64,000 nucleotides of DNA from Closterium sp. Naga37s-1 (taxonomy: Eukaryota > Streptophyta > Zygnematophyceae > Desmidiales > Closteriaceae): contig CANJKZ010000264.1 of assembly GCA_947471745.1 (NCBI GenBank), forward strand, positions 1,456,501 to 1,520,500. The letters are read 5' to 3'. Position numbers and translations under genes: made by a program. Position 1 is the first letter of the stretch. The number at the start of each line of letters is the position of its first letter. The notes under the pieces were generated by a model, which saw only the letters and a list, made by a program, of their open reading frames with translations, did no database searches and was not told the DNA's origin. Positions 32,500-43,131 of this stretch are shown here, piece by piece.

Positions 32500-35400
32500 A
32501 AAGTCACGCAGGAAGCAAGTGAGGCAAAGTAGGCACAAGGCCTAACACAGTAGAGAAGCACTGATGATCACCAGGCGGAAGTGCCATGGTGAATATATCA
32601 GCAGTGTTGGCCCTAGTGGCCACGTACGCAAGACGAAGCTGGCCACGCTGCTGCAACTCTCGAGCAAGGAAGTATCGCAGAGCGATGTGCTTTGTTCTGT
32701 GCTCCAGTCTGTGCTCCTGACACAAGGCAATCATGGCCTTGTTGTCTACGTACACAATTGGAGGCGATTGAGGCTGCTCTCCCAAGTATGTCCGAAGGTA
32801 GGTGAGCCAGCGTAGCTCCTGTGCAGCCATGGCTCCTGCGTAGATCTCAGCCTCACAACTGGAGCTGAGAACCGAAGACGAGCGGGTAGACCGCCAAGAG
32901 ACAGAGCCGGAACCGAGGCTGAAGGTGTAACCCTGTGACGACCGCTGCGTAGCTGAGTTGTCAGCCCAAGAAGCGTCTGCATGACCAGTGAGGACAACTG
33001 GACCCCGTCCTCCAAGCACGAGCCCCATGCCGGATGTACTGCACAAGTAACGCAGTACCCTCTTCGCGGCATCCCAGTGCACCTTTCGGTGCCTACCAGG
33101 AGCCACGTAGCGAGCCAAGAGGCTGAGAGGGTACGCGAGGTCAGGTCGAGTGCACGTCATAAGGTACATGAGGCAACCCACACGCTCTGGATACGGACCA
33201 CTTGGCTCTACGGACTCGTCCGAAGGTGGAGCTGAGAGCGAGTGGCCGGTAGACAGAGGAGAGGGTTGTGGCGAGGAGAAATGGAAGCCGAAGCGCTGAA
33301 GGACCTGGTGCACCATGTGTGACTGAGTCAGTGTGATGGTGCGCTGTGCTCTGTACCGGGTGATCTGTAAGCCAAGATAGCTGCGCAGTTCACCCAGGTC
33401 AGTGCAGGTGTGTCTCTTCTGCAGCTCCGACTTCACAAGGGTCAGTGCCTCAGTGTCAGCAGTGGCAAAGACGAGGTCGTCGACGTACACGAGGATGTAG
33501 AACGGCGGCAGCGAGGTGTCGGTGCGTAGAAACAGCGACGGGTGAGAAGTAGAAGGAGCGAACCTCAGAGCCGCAAGTGTAGTCCTCAGCGTGTCGTACC
33601 ACTCGCGAGGCGCCTGGCGGAGACCGTAGACTGGCCGACGGAGGCTCCACTGGGTACCTGCAGGAAAAGACCCAGTAAAGCCAGGTGGGCGGCGCAGCCA
33701 GATCTCCTCATGCAGACTGCCCTACAGGAAAGCTGTGCTGAAGTCCAGAGAGTGCAACTCGTAGTCACGCTGAGCAGCGACGTGCAGCAACACCCGAAGA
33801 GTAGTCATCTTCAGGGTGGGGGAGAAGGTTTGGAAGTAGTCAACTCCCTGTCGCTGACTCAAGCCTCGAGCAACGTAACGCGCCTTGAAGGCAGGCGGAG
33901 AACCCGGCGACCGCTTCACCCTGAAGATCCACATGCCATCGACTATGTTCGCCCCAGGTGGGGGAAACTCGTCGACGTAGGTGCCTGTGGACTTCCAGGA
34001 TGCCATCTCGGCATCCATGTCTGCCTGCCACTGAGAGGAGTAAGGACCCGTAATCGCCTCTCTGTAAGAGCGCGGGGTCGGAATATCTGGTGCATCCGGG
34101 TCTCCCTCAGGGGCAAGCAGCATGGAAGCGAAACGAGGTACAGCAGCTGCAAGACACTCAAAGTCCTCCTGCCTATCCTCAAGGACGTCCGTGCCAAGAG
34201 CACACTCACCCCCGACGGACGGAGGACTGGCAGACGCAGACTCAGCAACCAGAGCAGTGCCGTAGTGTAGACGGCAGGCAGCAGCAAAGTCAAGCAGCTC
34301 AGCAACGAGAGCAGACGCAGCAGCAGACTCAACAGAAGGGTCACTGACAGCAGTGGCAAGGAGACGAGAGACAGTGGGACTGGCAGCACGAGCGCGGTCC
34401 GACTCAGGGTCAAGAACCTCAGGAAGAGAGGACTCATGAGGAGCAGGCAGAGGAACATGCAGTGGAACAGAGGATGGACGGAGTGCCATAGCGTGCGTGC
34501 CGGGGACAGGAGGAGGACGCGAACGAGGAGGGCGACGAGCAGTGCAAATAGGCGAGACAGGACGATACGCAGGCTCACGACGCTCTGTAAGACCGCCGGA
34601 CTGCTCAGTGTAAGGAGAGGGAGCAGGCAGTGGGGAGGCTGGCTGTAACGGCGGCTGCGACAGGTCACGCAGTGGACACAGTAAAGGAGGAGTAAGGCTA
34701 GTAGAAGACGGGACACCAAGAACCTGCTAAAGCAGGGGAACGAAGTACGGTCGCGGCCGCACAGTGCCTCCAACACCTCCAGCTCCAGGGTCAACAGGTC
34801 CATCTCCTGCAGCTCCAGCGCCTCCCGCGCCAGTGCCTTCAACACCCTCACGCTCAGCACCCCCAGGCTCCTCATCCCGAGGCTCAGCACCCCCGGACCA
34901 AGCACCCTCAAACCTCGCACCCCCTGGCTCCGCACCCTCAGACATAGCAACCCTAGACGCAGCACCCCCAGACGCAGCACCTGGAGCAGCACCTTAGCCG
35001 ACAGCGACCTCGACAGGCGCAGTACCAGAGAGAGGGTCTACCTGAGACACACCTGAGGGAGCAGGACCCTGGGGCGGGAGGGGGTCTACCGGAGGGGGAC
35101 CGGGAGTAAGAAATAGCGGCGAGGGCGGGGGAGGGGCAGAGCGGTAGGGGAAGAGATGGTAGAAGGGAACCGACTCGTCGAACGTGACGTCCTGAGACGG
35201 GAGGACCGGGCGCGAGGTGGGGTGGTAGAACTGCCAGCCAGGCGCGTCAGGGACAAAGCCAAGGAAGACGCAGGGGATAGCACGGGCGGAGAGCTTGTTC
35301 GCGGACGTATCGCGAACAAAGGCACGAGAACCCCAGACCCGGAACACCGATGCATCGACAACCTTCCCCGTCCAACACCGTGTGGGCGAGGTCTCCGGCA

Positions 35401-35870
35401 AGGAGACACGGGGCTAGAGGTTGAGCTGATGCGCAGCGTACCGGACCGCAAACGGCCACAGAAAATGGGGGGCAACCGCATGGATCATGGAGGTACGAGC
35501 GACCTCCATGACTAAGCCAATGCGGCGCTCAGCCATTTTGCTGAGGGGGGTCCGAAAGCGTGAATGATTTGAGAATGCCCTCCCTACGACAAAAGTCCCG
35601 CAAGAGGTTGGAGGAGAACTCACCACCTCTGTCAGAGTGCAGACGCAGGACTGGAAGGTCCTGGCCGAACCGCTCGCGGAGCTGGAGATGGACTGTGCGG
35701 ATCCAAGGGATCAAGACATCAACGACCTGACCCTTGGTGCGCAAGGGGAAGACCGTGGTGTACCGCGTGTAGTCGTCAACTACCAGCAGAAAGTAGCGCT
35801 CGCGGCCCTGTCCACTGATGCGGCCTGGGCCCCACACGTCCATGTGGAGAGTCTGCAGTGGAGCATTCAT
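32500..35870 (-). pseudogene. M1 integrase-RT-RNase H
   Basis: Integrase LQTLHMDVWGPGRISGQG, LRLHSDRGGEFSSNLLRDF, ending PQQNG with a frameshift before AERRIGLVMEV; WGSRAFVRDTSANK; an Ala/Gly linker near 34760-34990. RT starts WIFRVKRSPGSPPAFKARYVARG; a TAG at 33722-33724 replaces Gln in DFSTAFLQG. YVDDLVFATAD is intact at about 33480. RNase H HADASWADNSATQRSSQG and LEHRTKHIALRYFLAREL are intact. Decayed by stops and indels. Confidence 0.85.
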
Positions 35871-35886
35871 CGGGGGAAACGACGAG

Positions 35887-36021
35887 TGTCAGAACATTAT
35901 AGCTTATGCTGTTGTGTAGGCTATAGTGGGGTATCCCATAGGGGGTACAACCAATTAGGGTTTCATATTTGTACTCACTTCATTTCATAGTTCATCCATT
36001 TTTCTTGTTCAAATCTTCTCA
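35887..36021 (+). repeat. 5' LTR of Copia P1 (135 bp)
   Basis: TGTCAGAACATTATAGC...TTCTCA. Very short for a Copia LTR; shares the central gtggggta...gggtacaacc block with the M and NA elements. Confidence 0.93.
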
Positions 36022-36064
36022 TGGTATCGAGCAGGTTCCCCCTTGGGAACTGTGCTTAGGGCCC
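36022..36064 (+). promoter_or_regulatory. P1 primer-binding site and leader hairpin
   Basis: tggtatcgagcaggttc at 36022; stem gttccc (36035-36040) / gggaac (36045-36050); palindrome gggccc at 36059-36064. The stem sequence differs from M1, M2 and NA1 but pairing is kept. Confidence 0.7.
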
Positions 36065-36943
36065 ACCACATCGATTTTTTTTTTTCCTGCCCGAAGCGCG
36101 CTCATCCCGAGTCGCGCTTCGGGCCCTCACTTCGTCGAGCCGCCCTAGCGGCCCTGCATCGCGGCCCCGCCGCCTCTCTCCTAGCGGCTCCGCCGCCCTA
36201 CCTAGCGGCCCCGCCGCCCTACCTCGCGGCCTCGCCGCCCCATTGCGCGGCCCCGCCGCCCTACCTAGCGGCCCCGCCGCCCCATCGCGGCCCCGCCGCC
36301 CCATCGCGCGGCCCCGCCGCCCCATCACGCGGCCCCGCCGCCCCATCGCGCGGCCCCGCCGCCCTTCCTCGCGGCCTCGCCACCCCATCGCGCGGCCCCG
36401 CCGCCCCATCGCGCGGCCCCGCCGCCCCACCTAGCGGCCCCGCCGCCCTTCCTCGCGGCCCCGCCACCTTACCTGCGGCCCCGCCCTTACCTGCGGCCCC
36501 GCCGCCCTTTGCTGCGGCCCCGCCACCTTACCTGCGGCAACGCCGCCCTTACCAGCGGCCCCGCCGCCCTTACCTGCGGCCCCGTGCCCTGCAGCAGCAC
36601 GGCCGAGCCGCCCAGCAGCCGAGCCGCCGAGCCGCCCAGCAGCCGAGCCGCCCAGCAGCCGAGCCGCAGAGCCGCCCAGCAGCCGAGCCGCCGAGCCGCC
36701 GAGCAGCCGAGCCGCCCAGCAGCCGAGCCGCCCAGCGGCCGCGCCGCCCAGCAGCCGAGCCGCCCAGCAGCCGAGCCGCCCAGCAGCTGAGCCGCCGAGC
36801 CGCCGGGCCGCCCAGCAGCTGAGCCGCCGAGCCGCCGCGCCGCCCTCCTTCAGGGCCGCCCGACCTGCCCAGTCTGGTGAGCACAGCGCCTTTTCACTGC
36901 ACTGTCCTCACCCCACTGTTTGCGCTGCTAGTCGTCTAGGGTC
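36065..36943 (+). other. P1 leader: GC-rich tandem region
   Basis: About 880 bp of ggccccgccgcccca-type and cagcagccgagccgcc-type repeats between hairpin and start codon. Open frames here (Pro/Ala-rich) are compositional. Even in this intact element the leader is repetitive, so it is a regular feature of the family. Confidence 0.75.
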
Positions 36944-39900
36944 ATGGCTACCCCTAGTGTTCTCGCCTTTGACGCTGAGGGTAGGGCCATTGACTTTGAG
37001 GTCTGGGTAGATGACCTGCAGCTGTTCTTACAGTGCGATAGGGCAGACGGCCTCTCTCTCTTTGACCTCACCTCTGGCACCTCCACTGCCCCTGCTGCTG
37101 ATGCTGACGCCACTGTTCGCTCCCAGTGGGCCACGCGCGACGCTGCTGCACGTCTTGCTGTGCGTCGCCACCTCCCTACCTCCGAGCGTGCGCACTTTAG
37201 TCAGTACAAGAGTGCTCAGACCTTGTACGACGCTGTAGTTGCGCGCTACTCCTCCCCTGCCACTGCTGCACTGAGCCGTCTCATGCTACCGTACCTCTTT
37301 CCTGATCTTACTGCCTTTCCCACAGTCACTGACCTCATTACGCACCTCCGCACTAGTGACACTCGCTACCGCGCTGCACTCCCTCCTGACTTCTGCGCCA
37401 GGAACCCCCCCCCCATGTACATCACTCTTTACTACATAGTCACTCGCCTTCCTGACTCCCTTCGCGTAGTCAGGGACCACTTTCTCTCTATCTGTCCCAC
37501 CACTCTCACTGTTGACCTCCTCGAGAAGTCCCTCCTAGCGGCCGAGAAGAGCATCGTCGCTGTAGGGGCCTCTCGTGGTGACCCGCGCACCCCCATCTTT
37601 GAGGGGTGTTCCCCCTCCCCCCTTCTGCCCTCTGTTGCCTCTGCTGCTGCGGCCGACCTCCTTGTTCTTGAGTCGGTCGGTGCGGCGTCTGCCCCTAGCG
37701 GGAGACGCCGCTCTGGCAAGGGCAAGGGGGGCAAGGGCGCTGGAGGAGCGAGCGGGGGCGGTGGAGGTGGAGGTGGCGGCAGTTGGGGGAGTGGGGGTGG
37801 CGGTGGGAGTGGAGGTGGGGGTGGAGGGGTCGGTGGCGGCAGTGGAGGTGGAGGTGGCGGCGGCGGTGGCGGTGGGAGCGGAGGTGGCGGAGGTGGCGGA
37901 GGTGGAGGCGGCGGCGGAGGCGGAGGCGGCGGCAGTAGCGGAGGCGGCGGAGGCGTCGGAGGCGGCGGGGGTGGCGGTGGTGCTGGTCGCGGGTCTTCGC
38001 AGAGGAGTGGCTCCGGTGGTGGCTCGCGCCAGCAGCAGCAGCGTGGTCGTGACACCCTGTCCCCTCAGCAGCTTCGTGAGTGGTACACTGCGCGTCAGCG
38101 GGGTGGGGGTTTTGGTCCGTGCTCCTACGTTTTGCGCACTGGCGACCGTGCGGGTGAGCAGTGTGGGGGTGCCCACCCCACCCAGCGCTGCTTTGGCCGC
38201 CTGACGGACGCGTGGCGTCACCAGTTCCCGGAGGCCTCCGAGATCCCTCGCTGGGGCGAGCTGTCTAGGGCGGGTGTTGCCATCTATGATCTTGACTTTG
38301 ATGCTATTCTCTCTGCCATGTATGCTGTGTCTATTAGTGATGAGGGTGACTGTTACCGGTGTTTCCCGCCCGATCCGGGCATTGAGACTGCTGCTCTAGG
38401 TCCTGGTGAGGCTGCTGCCCTAGGTGCTTGCGACGCTGCTGCTCTAGGTGCTCGTGTGTCTGCGTCCTCAGGTACTGGTGAGTCTGCGCTCTCAGGTACT
38501 GCGTCGGCTTCGGCCTCCCTCACCTTCACCCTTGACTCTGGGGCGTCTCGCTCCTTCTTTCGGGACCGCACCACACTCACACCGCTGAGTCGACCGGTTG
38601 CAGTGTCTCTGGCTGACCCCTCTGGGGGTCCTGTCATGTCTCGCTTCTCCACAGTCCTCCCGTGTCCGGCGGCTCCCTCTGGCACCCTGTCTGGTCTCTA
38701 CCTCCCCTCGTTCTCTACGAACCTGGTGAGTGGTGCTGACCTACAGGATGCGGGGGTCCACCAGTTCACTCCTGCACGTCAGAGAGTGACCCACTGTACA
38801 GAGGCTGGCACAGGCCGACACCTGGCTACGTTCACCCGTCAGCCGGGGTCGAGCCTGTACACTCTGACCACTGCGTCTCCTCCAGTTGCTGAGTCTGGTA
38901 GGGTAGTTACGTCGGGTCAGGTGTTTGCTGCGGCGTCCAGGTCTGGTCCTGAGTCTGCCCCCTGTTCGTGTCGTCTCCTGTCTCACGAGACTCTCCTCTG
39001 GCACCACCGCCTTGGCCACCCCTCTCTGCTTCGGCTCAGAGGTATGGCCTCCCGTCTTCTTGTGTCCGGTCTCCCCCGGTCCCTCCCTCCCCTTCCTCAG
39101 GGCCCTGGCCCGGCCTGTGTCCCCTGTGTCGAGGGGCGCCTGCGTGCTGCCCCTCACTCCTCCCAGTTTCCTCCGACAGAGGCCCCGTTGCAGACACTTC
39201 ACATGGACGTGTGGGGCCCAGCCCGCGTCCGTGGACAGGGTCACGAGCGCTACTTCCTGCTCGTTGTTGACGACTACTCGCGTTACACCACAGTCTTCCC
39301 CTTGCGCAGCAAGGGTGATGTCACTGAGGTGCTGATCGACTGGATCCGCGCAGCTCGTCTCCAGCTCAGGCAGAGCTTCGGCTCGGACTTTCCTGTTCTG
39401 CGTCTGCACTCGGACAGAGGCGGAGAGTTCTCCTCTGGCCTTCTGCGTGCCTACTGTCGTGCACGGGGCATCCGTCAGACCTTCACGCTTCCGGACTCAC
39501 CGCAGCAAAATGGGATTGCTGAGCGCCGCATTGGCATGGTCATGGACGTCGCTCGTACGTCTATGATGCATGCGGCTGCCCCCCATTTTCTGTGGCCGTT
39601 TGCGGTGAGGTACGCGGCGCATCAGATCAACCTCCACCCCAGGGTCTCCAGGCCGGAGACCTCCCCAGCCTTGCTGTGGATGGGGAAGGTTGGCGATGCG
39701 TCGGCGTTCCGGGTCTGGGGATCTCGGGCGTTTGTCCGCGACCTGTCTGCGGACAAACTATCCCCTCGTGCTGCTCCTTGCGTCTTCCTGGGGTTCCCCT
39801 CTGACGCGCCTGGGTGGCAGTTTTACCACCCCACCTCTCGCCGTGTTCTGTCCTCCCAGGACGTCACGTTTGACGAGTCGGTCCCCTACTACCGCCTCTT

Positions 39901-42900
39901 CCCCTACCGCACTCCGTCCCTCCCCCCACCCCCACTCTTCCTGGTACCAGGTCCCCCCCAGGTAGACCCCCTCCCCCCTCAGGGTCCTGCCCCTTCAGGT
40001 GTGTCCCAGGTAGACGCAGTCGAGCCTGTCGAGGTCACTGGTGACTCTGGTGCTGCTGAGGGTGCTGAGGCTGGGGGTGCTGTACCTGGGGGTGCGGAGC
40101 CTAGGGGTGCTGGGCCTGGGGGTGCTACGTCTGGGGGTGCTGAGCCTAGGGGTGCTGAGCCTGGGGGTGCTGAGCCTAGGGGTGCTGAGCCTGGGGGTGC
40201 TGAGCCTGGGGGTGCTGAGCCTAGGGGTGCTGAGCCTGGGGGTGCTGAGCCTAGGGGTGCTACGTCTGGGGGTGCTGAGCCTAGGGGTGCTACGCCTGGG
40301 GGTGCTGAGCCTGGAGGTGCTCCGCCTGGAGGTTCTCCGAGTGCTTCGTCTCGCCGGGAGCCACTTTCTCCACAGGAGCTGCGTGAGTGGTTTGCCCGGC
40401 GCTGGAGGCGTGCTGCTGGTGCTGGAGGCCCTTCGACTGCTGAGGGTGCTGCGGTCGCGGGTCCCAGAGGTGCTCGTCCTGGGTGCACTGGAGCTGGTGC
40501 TGCTGAGGGTGCTGGCGCTGAGACTACCGCTGGCAGTCCTACTGGGGGTGCTCCTGGTGCTGCTGGAGGTTCTGGAGCTACTGGTGGTGCTGCTGGAGCG
40601 GGTGCTCCTGCTGAGGGTTCTGGTGCTGTCCCTGCTGCTTCTAGTGTCGCCGCGCGGCCTCGACCGTACTTCGTGCCACTCCTGCAGCAGGTTCTTGGTC
40701 TTCCACCTTCTACTGGTCCTCCTCCTCCCTTAGAGTGTCCACAGCCTGTCTCGTCCCAGCTACAGTTGCAGCCTACCTCCCCTTTGCCTGCTCCTTCTCC
40801 CTACACTGGTCCTACTGGAGGTCTGGCTGAGCGTCGTGAGCCTGCGTCTCGCCCTACGTCGCCTGTCCGTGCTGCTCGCACCAGTGGTCGCGGTTCGCGT
40901 CAGCGTCCTCCTCCTGTCCCTGGCACGCACCGGATGTCTCTGCGTCCGTCCACTGCTCCTCTGCGTGCCCCTTTGCCTTCTCCTCCTGAGTCCTCTCTTC
41001 CTGCTCTTGCCGACCCGGAGTCGGACTCTCTTCGTGCTGCCAGTCCTACTGTCACGCGTCTCCTTGCTACTGTTGTCACTGACCCTTCTTTCGAGTCTAC
41101 TGCTGCGTCTGCTCTAGTTACTGAGCTCGTCGACTTTGCTGCTCGCTGTCGCTTAGACTACGCTGCTAGTCTTGTCGCTGAGTCTGAGTCTGTCTGTCCT
41201 CCGTCCGTCGGGGGTGAGTGTGCCCTTGGCACGGACGTCCTTGAGGACAGGCAGGAGGAGTTCCAGTGTCTGGCAGCTGCCTCACCTCATCTCGTGTCCG
41301 TACTGCTTACCCCTGAGGGAGACCCGGATGCACTTGACATCCCGGCTCCGCGCTCTTACGCGAAGGCGATAGAGGGTCCCTACTCCTCTCAGTGGCAGGC
41401 AGCTATGGATGCAGAGATGGCTTCCTGGAAGTCCACAGGCACCTACGTTGACGCTGTCCCCCCTCCTGGGGCGAACATCGTCAGTGGCATGTGGATCTTC
41501 AGGGTGAAGCGGCCGCCGGGTTCTCCGCCTGTCTTCAAGGCGCGTTACGTGGCTCGTGGCTTCAGTCAGCGGCAGGGAGTTGACTACTTTCAGACCTTCT
41601 CCCCCACCCCGAAGATGACCACTCTTCGGGTACTGCTGCACGTTGCTGCTCACCGTGACTACGAGCTGCACTCTCTTGACTTCAGCACAGCTTTCTTGCA
41701 GGGCAGCCTGCACGAGGAGATCTGGCTGCGTCGCCCACCTGGCTTCACTGGGTCTTTCCCTTCTGGTACCCAGTGGAGTCTCCGGCGTCCAGTCTACGGT
41801 CTCCGCCAGGCGCCACGTGAGTGGCACGACACACTGAGGACTACACTTGCGGCTCTTGGGTTTGCTCCTTCTACTGCCGACCCGTCGCTGTTTCTACGCA
41901 CCGACACCTCTCTGCCGCCGTTCTACATCCTCGTGTACGTCGACGACTTGGTCTTTGCCACAGCTGACACTGCTGGACTCGCCTACGTGAAGTCCGAGCT
42001 GCAGAAGAGACACACGTGCACAGACCTAGGTGAACTGCGCAGCTACCTTGGCTTGCAGATCACCCGGGACAGAGCACGCCGCACCATTACCCTGACTCAG
42101 TCACACATGGTGCAGCAGGTCCTTCAGCGCTTCGGCTTCACGTACTCCTCGCCTCAGGCCACTCCTCTGTCTACTCGCCACTCGCTCTCAGCTCTGCCTT
42201 CGGATGAGTCCGTAGAGTCGAGTGGCCCGTACCCAGAGCTTGTTGGCTGCCTCATGTACCTGATGACCTGCACACGACCTGACCTTGCATACCCTCTTAG
42301 CATTCTGGCACGCTATGTTGCTCCTGGGAGACACAGACCAGAGCACATGGCTGCAGCGAAGAGGGTGTTGCGCTACTTGTGCAGTACGTCGGGCATGGGG
42401 CTAGTGCTTGGAGGGCGGAGTCCAGTGGTCCTCACTGGGCACGCGGACGCTTCTTGGGCTGACGACCAGGCTACGCAGCGGTCGTCACAGGGTTACACCT
42501 TCAGCCTTGGTTCCGGCTCTGTTTCGTGGCGGGCTACTCGCTCGTCTTCTGTTCTTGGCTCGAGTTGTGAGGCTGAGATCTACGCCGGGGCCATGGCTGC
42601 ACAGGAGCTTCGCTGGCTCACCTACCTGCTGACCGACCTTGGAGAGCCGCCTCGTTCTCCTCCAGTCCTGTACGTAGACAACAAGGCCATGCTGGCCTTG
42701 TGTCGAGAGCAGCGACTGGAGCACAGAACAAAGCACATTGCTCTCCGCTACTTCCTTGCTCGTGAGCTACAGCAACGTGGTCAGTTGCGGCTTGCGTACG
42801 TGGCCTCTGAGGCCAACACTGCTGATGTCTTCACCAAGGCACTTCCGCCTTGTGATCATCAGCGCTTCTGCACTCAGCTGGGTCTTGTGCCCGTCTTGCC

Positions 42901-42919
42901 TCACTTGCTCTCCTCTTGA
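36944..42919 (+). CDS. P1 gag-pol polyprotein (1991 aa), intact
   Basis: ATG at 36944 (MATPSVLAFDAEGRAIDFEVW). Capsid region 1-260; Gly-rich tract about 265-350; unusual zinc-binding region C393-x13-C407-x3-H411-x4-C416. Protease LDSGASRSFF with Asp531. GAG-pre-integrase LLWHHRLGHPS near 685. Integrase D755, D824, E860 (DD35E spacing; HMDVWGP, LHSDRGGEF, GIAERRIG). A Gly/Ala/Pro/Glu repeat linker about 1030-1130. RT WIFRVKRPPGSPPVFKARYVARG near 1515 and YVDD 1665-1668. RNase H ADASWADD with D1835, CEAEIYAG, DNKAMLAL and LEHRTKHIALRYFLA. Ends TKALPPCDHQRFCTQLGL. No stop or frameshift. Makes the capsid and the enzymes for copying RNA to DNA and integrating it. Confidence 0.95.
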   Translation: MATPSVLAFDAEGRAIDFEVWVDDLQLFLQCDRADGLSLFDLTSGTSTAPAADADATVRSQWATRDAAARLAVRRHLPTSERAHFSQYKSAQTLYDAVVARYSSPATAALSRLMLPYLFPDLTAFPTVTDLITHLRTSDTRYRAALPPDFCARNPPPMYITLYYIVTRLPDSLRVVRDHFLSICPTTLTVDLLEKSLLAAEKSIVAVGASRGDPRTPIFEGCSPSPLLPSVASAAAADLLVLESVGAASAPSGRRRSGKGKGGKGAGGASGGGGGGGGGSWGSGGGGGSGGGGGGVGGGSGGGGGGGGGGGSGGGGGGGGGGGGGGGGGGSSGGGGGVGGGGGGGGAGRGSSQRSGSGGGSRQQQQRGRDTLSPQQLREWYTARQRGGGFGPCSYVLRTGDRAGEQCGGAHPTQRCFGRLTDAWRHQFPEASEIPRWGELSRAGVAIYDLDFDAILSAMYAVSISDEGDCYRCFPPDPGIETAALGPGEAAALGACDAAALGARVSASSGTGESALSGTASASASLTFTLDSGASRSFFRDRTTLTPLSRPVAVSLADPSGGPVMSRFSTVLPCPAAPSGTLSGLYLPSFSTNLVSGADLQDAGVHQFTPARQRVTHCTEAGTGRHLATFTRQPGSSLYTLTTASPPVAESGRVVTSGQVFAAASRSGPESAPCSCRLLSHETLLWHHRLGHPSLLRLRGMASRLLVSGLPRSLPPLPQGPGPACVPCVEGRLRAAPHSSQFPPTEAPLQTLHMDVWGPARVRGQGHERYFLLVVDDYSRYTTVFPLRSKGDVTEVLIDWIRAARLQLRQSFGSDFPVLRLHSDRGGEFSSGLLRAYCRARGIRQTFTLPDSPQQNGIAERRIGMVMDVARTSMMHAAAPHFLWPFAVRYAAHQINLHPRVSRPETSPALLWMGKVGDASAFRVWGSRAFVRDLSADKLSPRAAPCVFLGFPSDAPGWQFYHPTSRRVLSSQDVTFDESVPYYRLFPYRTPSLPPPPLFLVPGPPQVDPLPPQGPAPSGVSQVDAVEPVEVTGDSGAAEGAEAGGAVPGGAEPRGAGPGGATSGGAEPRGAEPGGAEPRGAEPGGAEPGGAEPRGAEPGGAEPRGATSGGAEPRGATPGGAEPGGAPPGGSPSASSRREPLSPQELREWFARRWRRAAGAGGPSTAEGAAVAGPRGARPGCTGAGAAEGAGAETTAGSPTGGAPGAAGGSGATGGAAGAGAPAEGSGAVPAASSVAARPRPYFVPLLQQVLGLPPSTGPPPPLECPQPVSSQLQLQPTSPLPAPSPYTGPTGGLAERREPASRPTSPVRAARTSGRGSRQRPPPVPGTHRMSLRPSTAPLRAPLPSPPESSLPALADPESDSLRAASPTVTRLLATVVTDPSFESTAASALVTELVDFAARCRLDYAASLVAESESVCPPSVGGECALGTDVLEDRQEEFQCLAAASPHLVSVLLTPEGDPDALDIPAPRSYAKAIEGPYSSQWQAAMDAEMASWKSTGTYVDAVPPPGANIVSGMWIFRVKRPPGSPPVFKARYVARGFSQRQGVDYFQTFSPTPKMTTLRVLLHVAAHRDYELHSLDFSTAFLQGSLHEEIWLRRPPGFTGSFPSGTQWSLRRPVYGLRQAPREWHDTLRTTLAALGFAPSTADPSLFLRTDTSLPPFYILVYVDDLVFATADTAGLAYVKSELQKRHTCTDLGELRSYLGLQITRDRARRTITLTQSHMVQQVLQRFGFTYSSPQATPLSTRHSLSALPSDESVESSGPYPELVGCLMYLMTCTRPDLAYPLSILARYVAPGRHRPEHMAAAKRVLRYLCSTSGMGLVLGGRSPVVLTGHADASWADDQATQRSSQGYTFSLGSGSVSWRATRSSSVLGSSCEAEIYAGAMAAQELRWLTYLLTDLGEPPRSPPVLYVDNKAMLALCREQRLEHRTKHIALRYFLARELQQRGQLRLAYVASEANTADVFTKALPPCDHQRFCTQLGLVPVLPHLLSS
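40045..40320 (+). repeat. Coding minisatellite in the P1 integrase-RT linker
   Basis: Units of 15/30 bp (ctgggggtgctgagcctagg) encoding PGGAEPRGAE. Codon-multiple units keep the frame open. Array size differs in M2, M1 and P2. Confidence 0.85.
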
Positions 42920-43131
42920 CCTTGCCTGTACTCTCACATATATATATACCTGCTCTTGCTTGTCTAGCTTTATATATATGTGTGTACTCTTGCATGTGAA
43001 CTGGCCGTGTGGCCTTGACCCTGTGCTCGGACTGTGTGGTGACTTTGTGATCCACCCTGAGCTTGCTTTGCTTTACTTTGCTTGACTGGTCTTGTGACCC
43101 CTTGTTCTCCCCCACTTTGCCTATGGGGGTG

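Larger units (their letters stand above)
32147..35886 (-). mobile_element. Copia element M1, 3' part
   Basis: Minus strand: integrase, linker, RT, RNase H, 3' UTR and 3' LTR (32147-32277). It is interrupted upstream by P1 at the acgag duplication (35882-35886); the preceding coding sequence is at 43272 onward. A purine tract (tatgggggtg on the minus strand) precedes the LTR. Confidence 0.88.
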
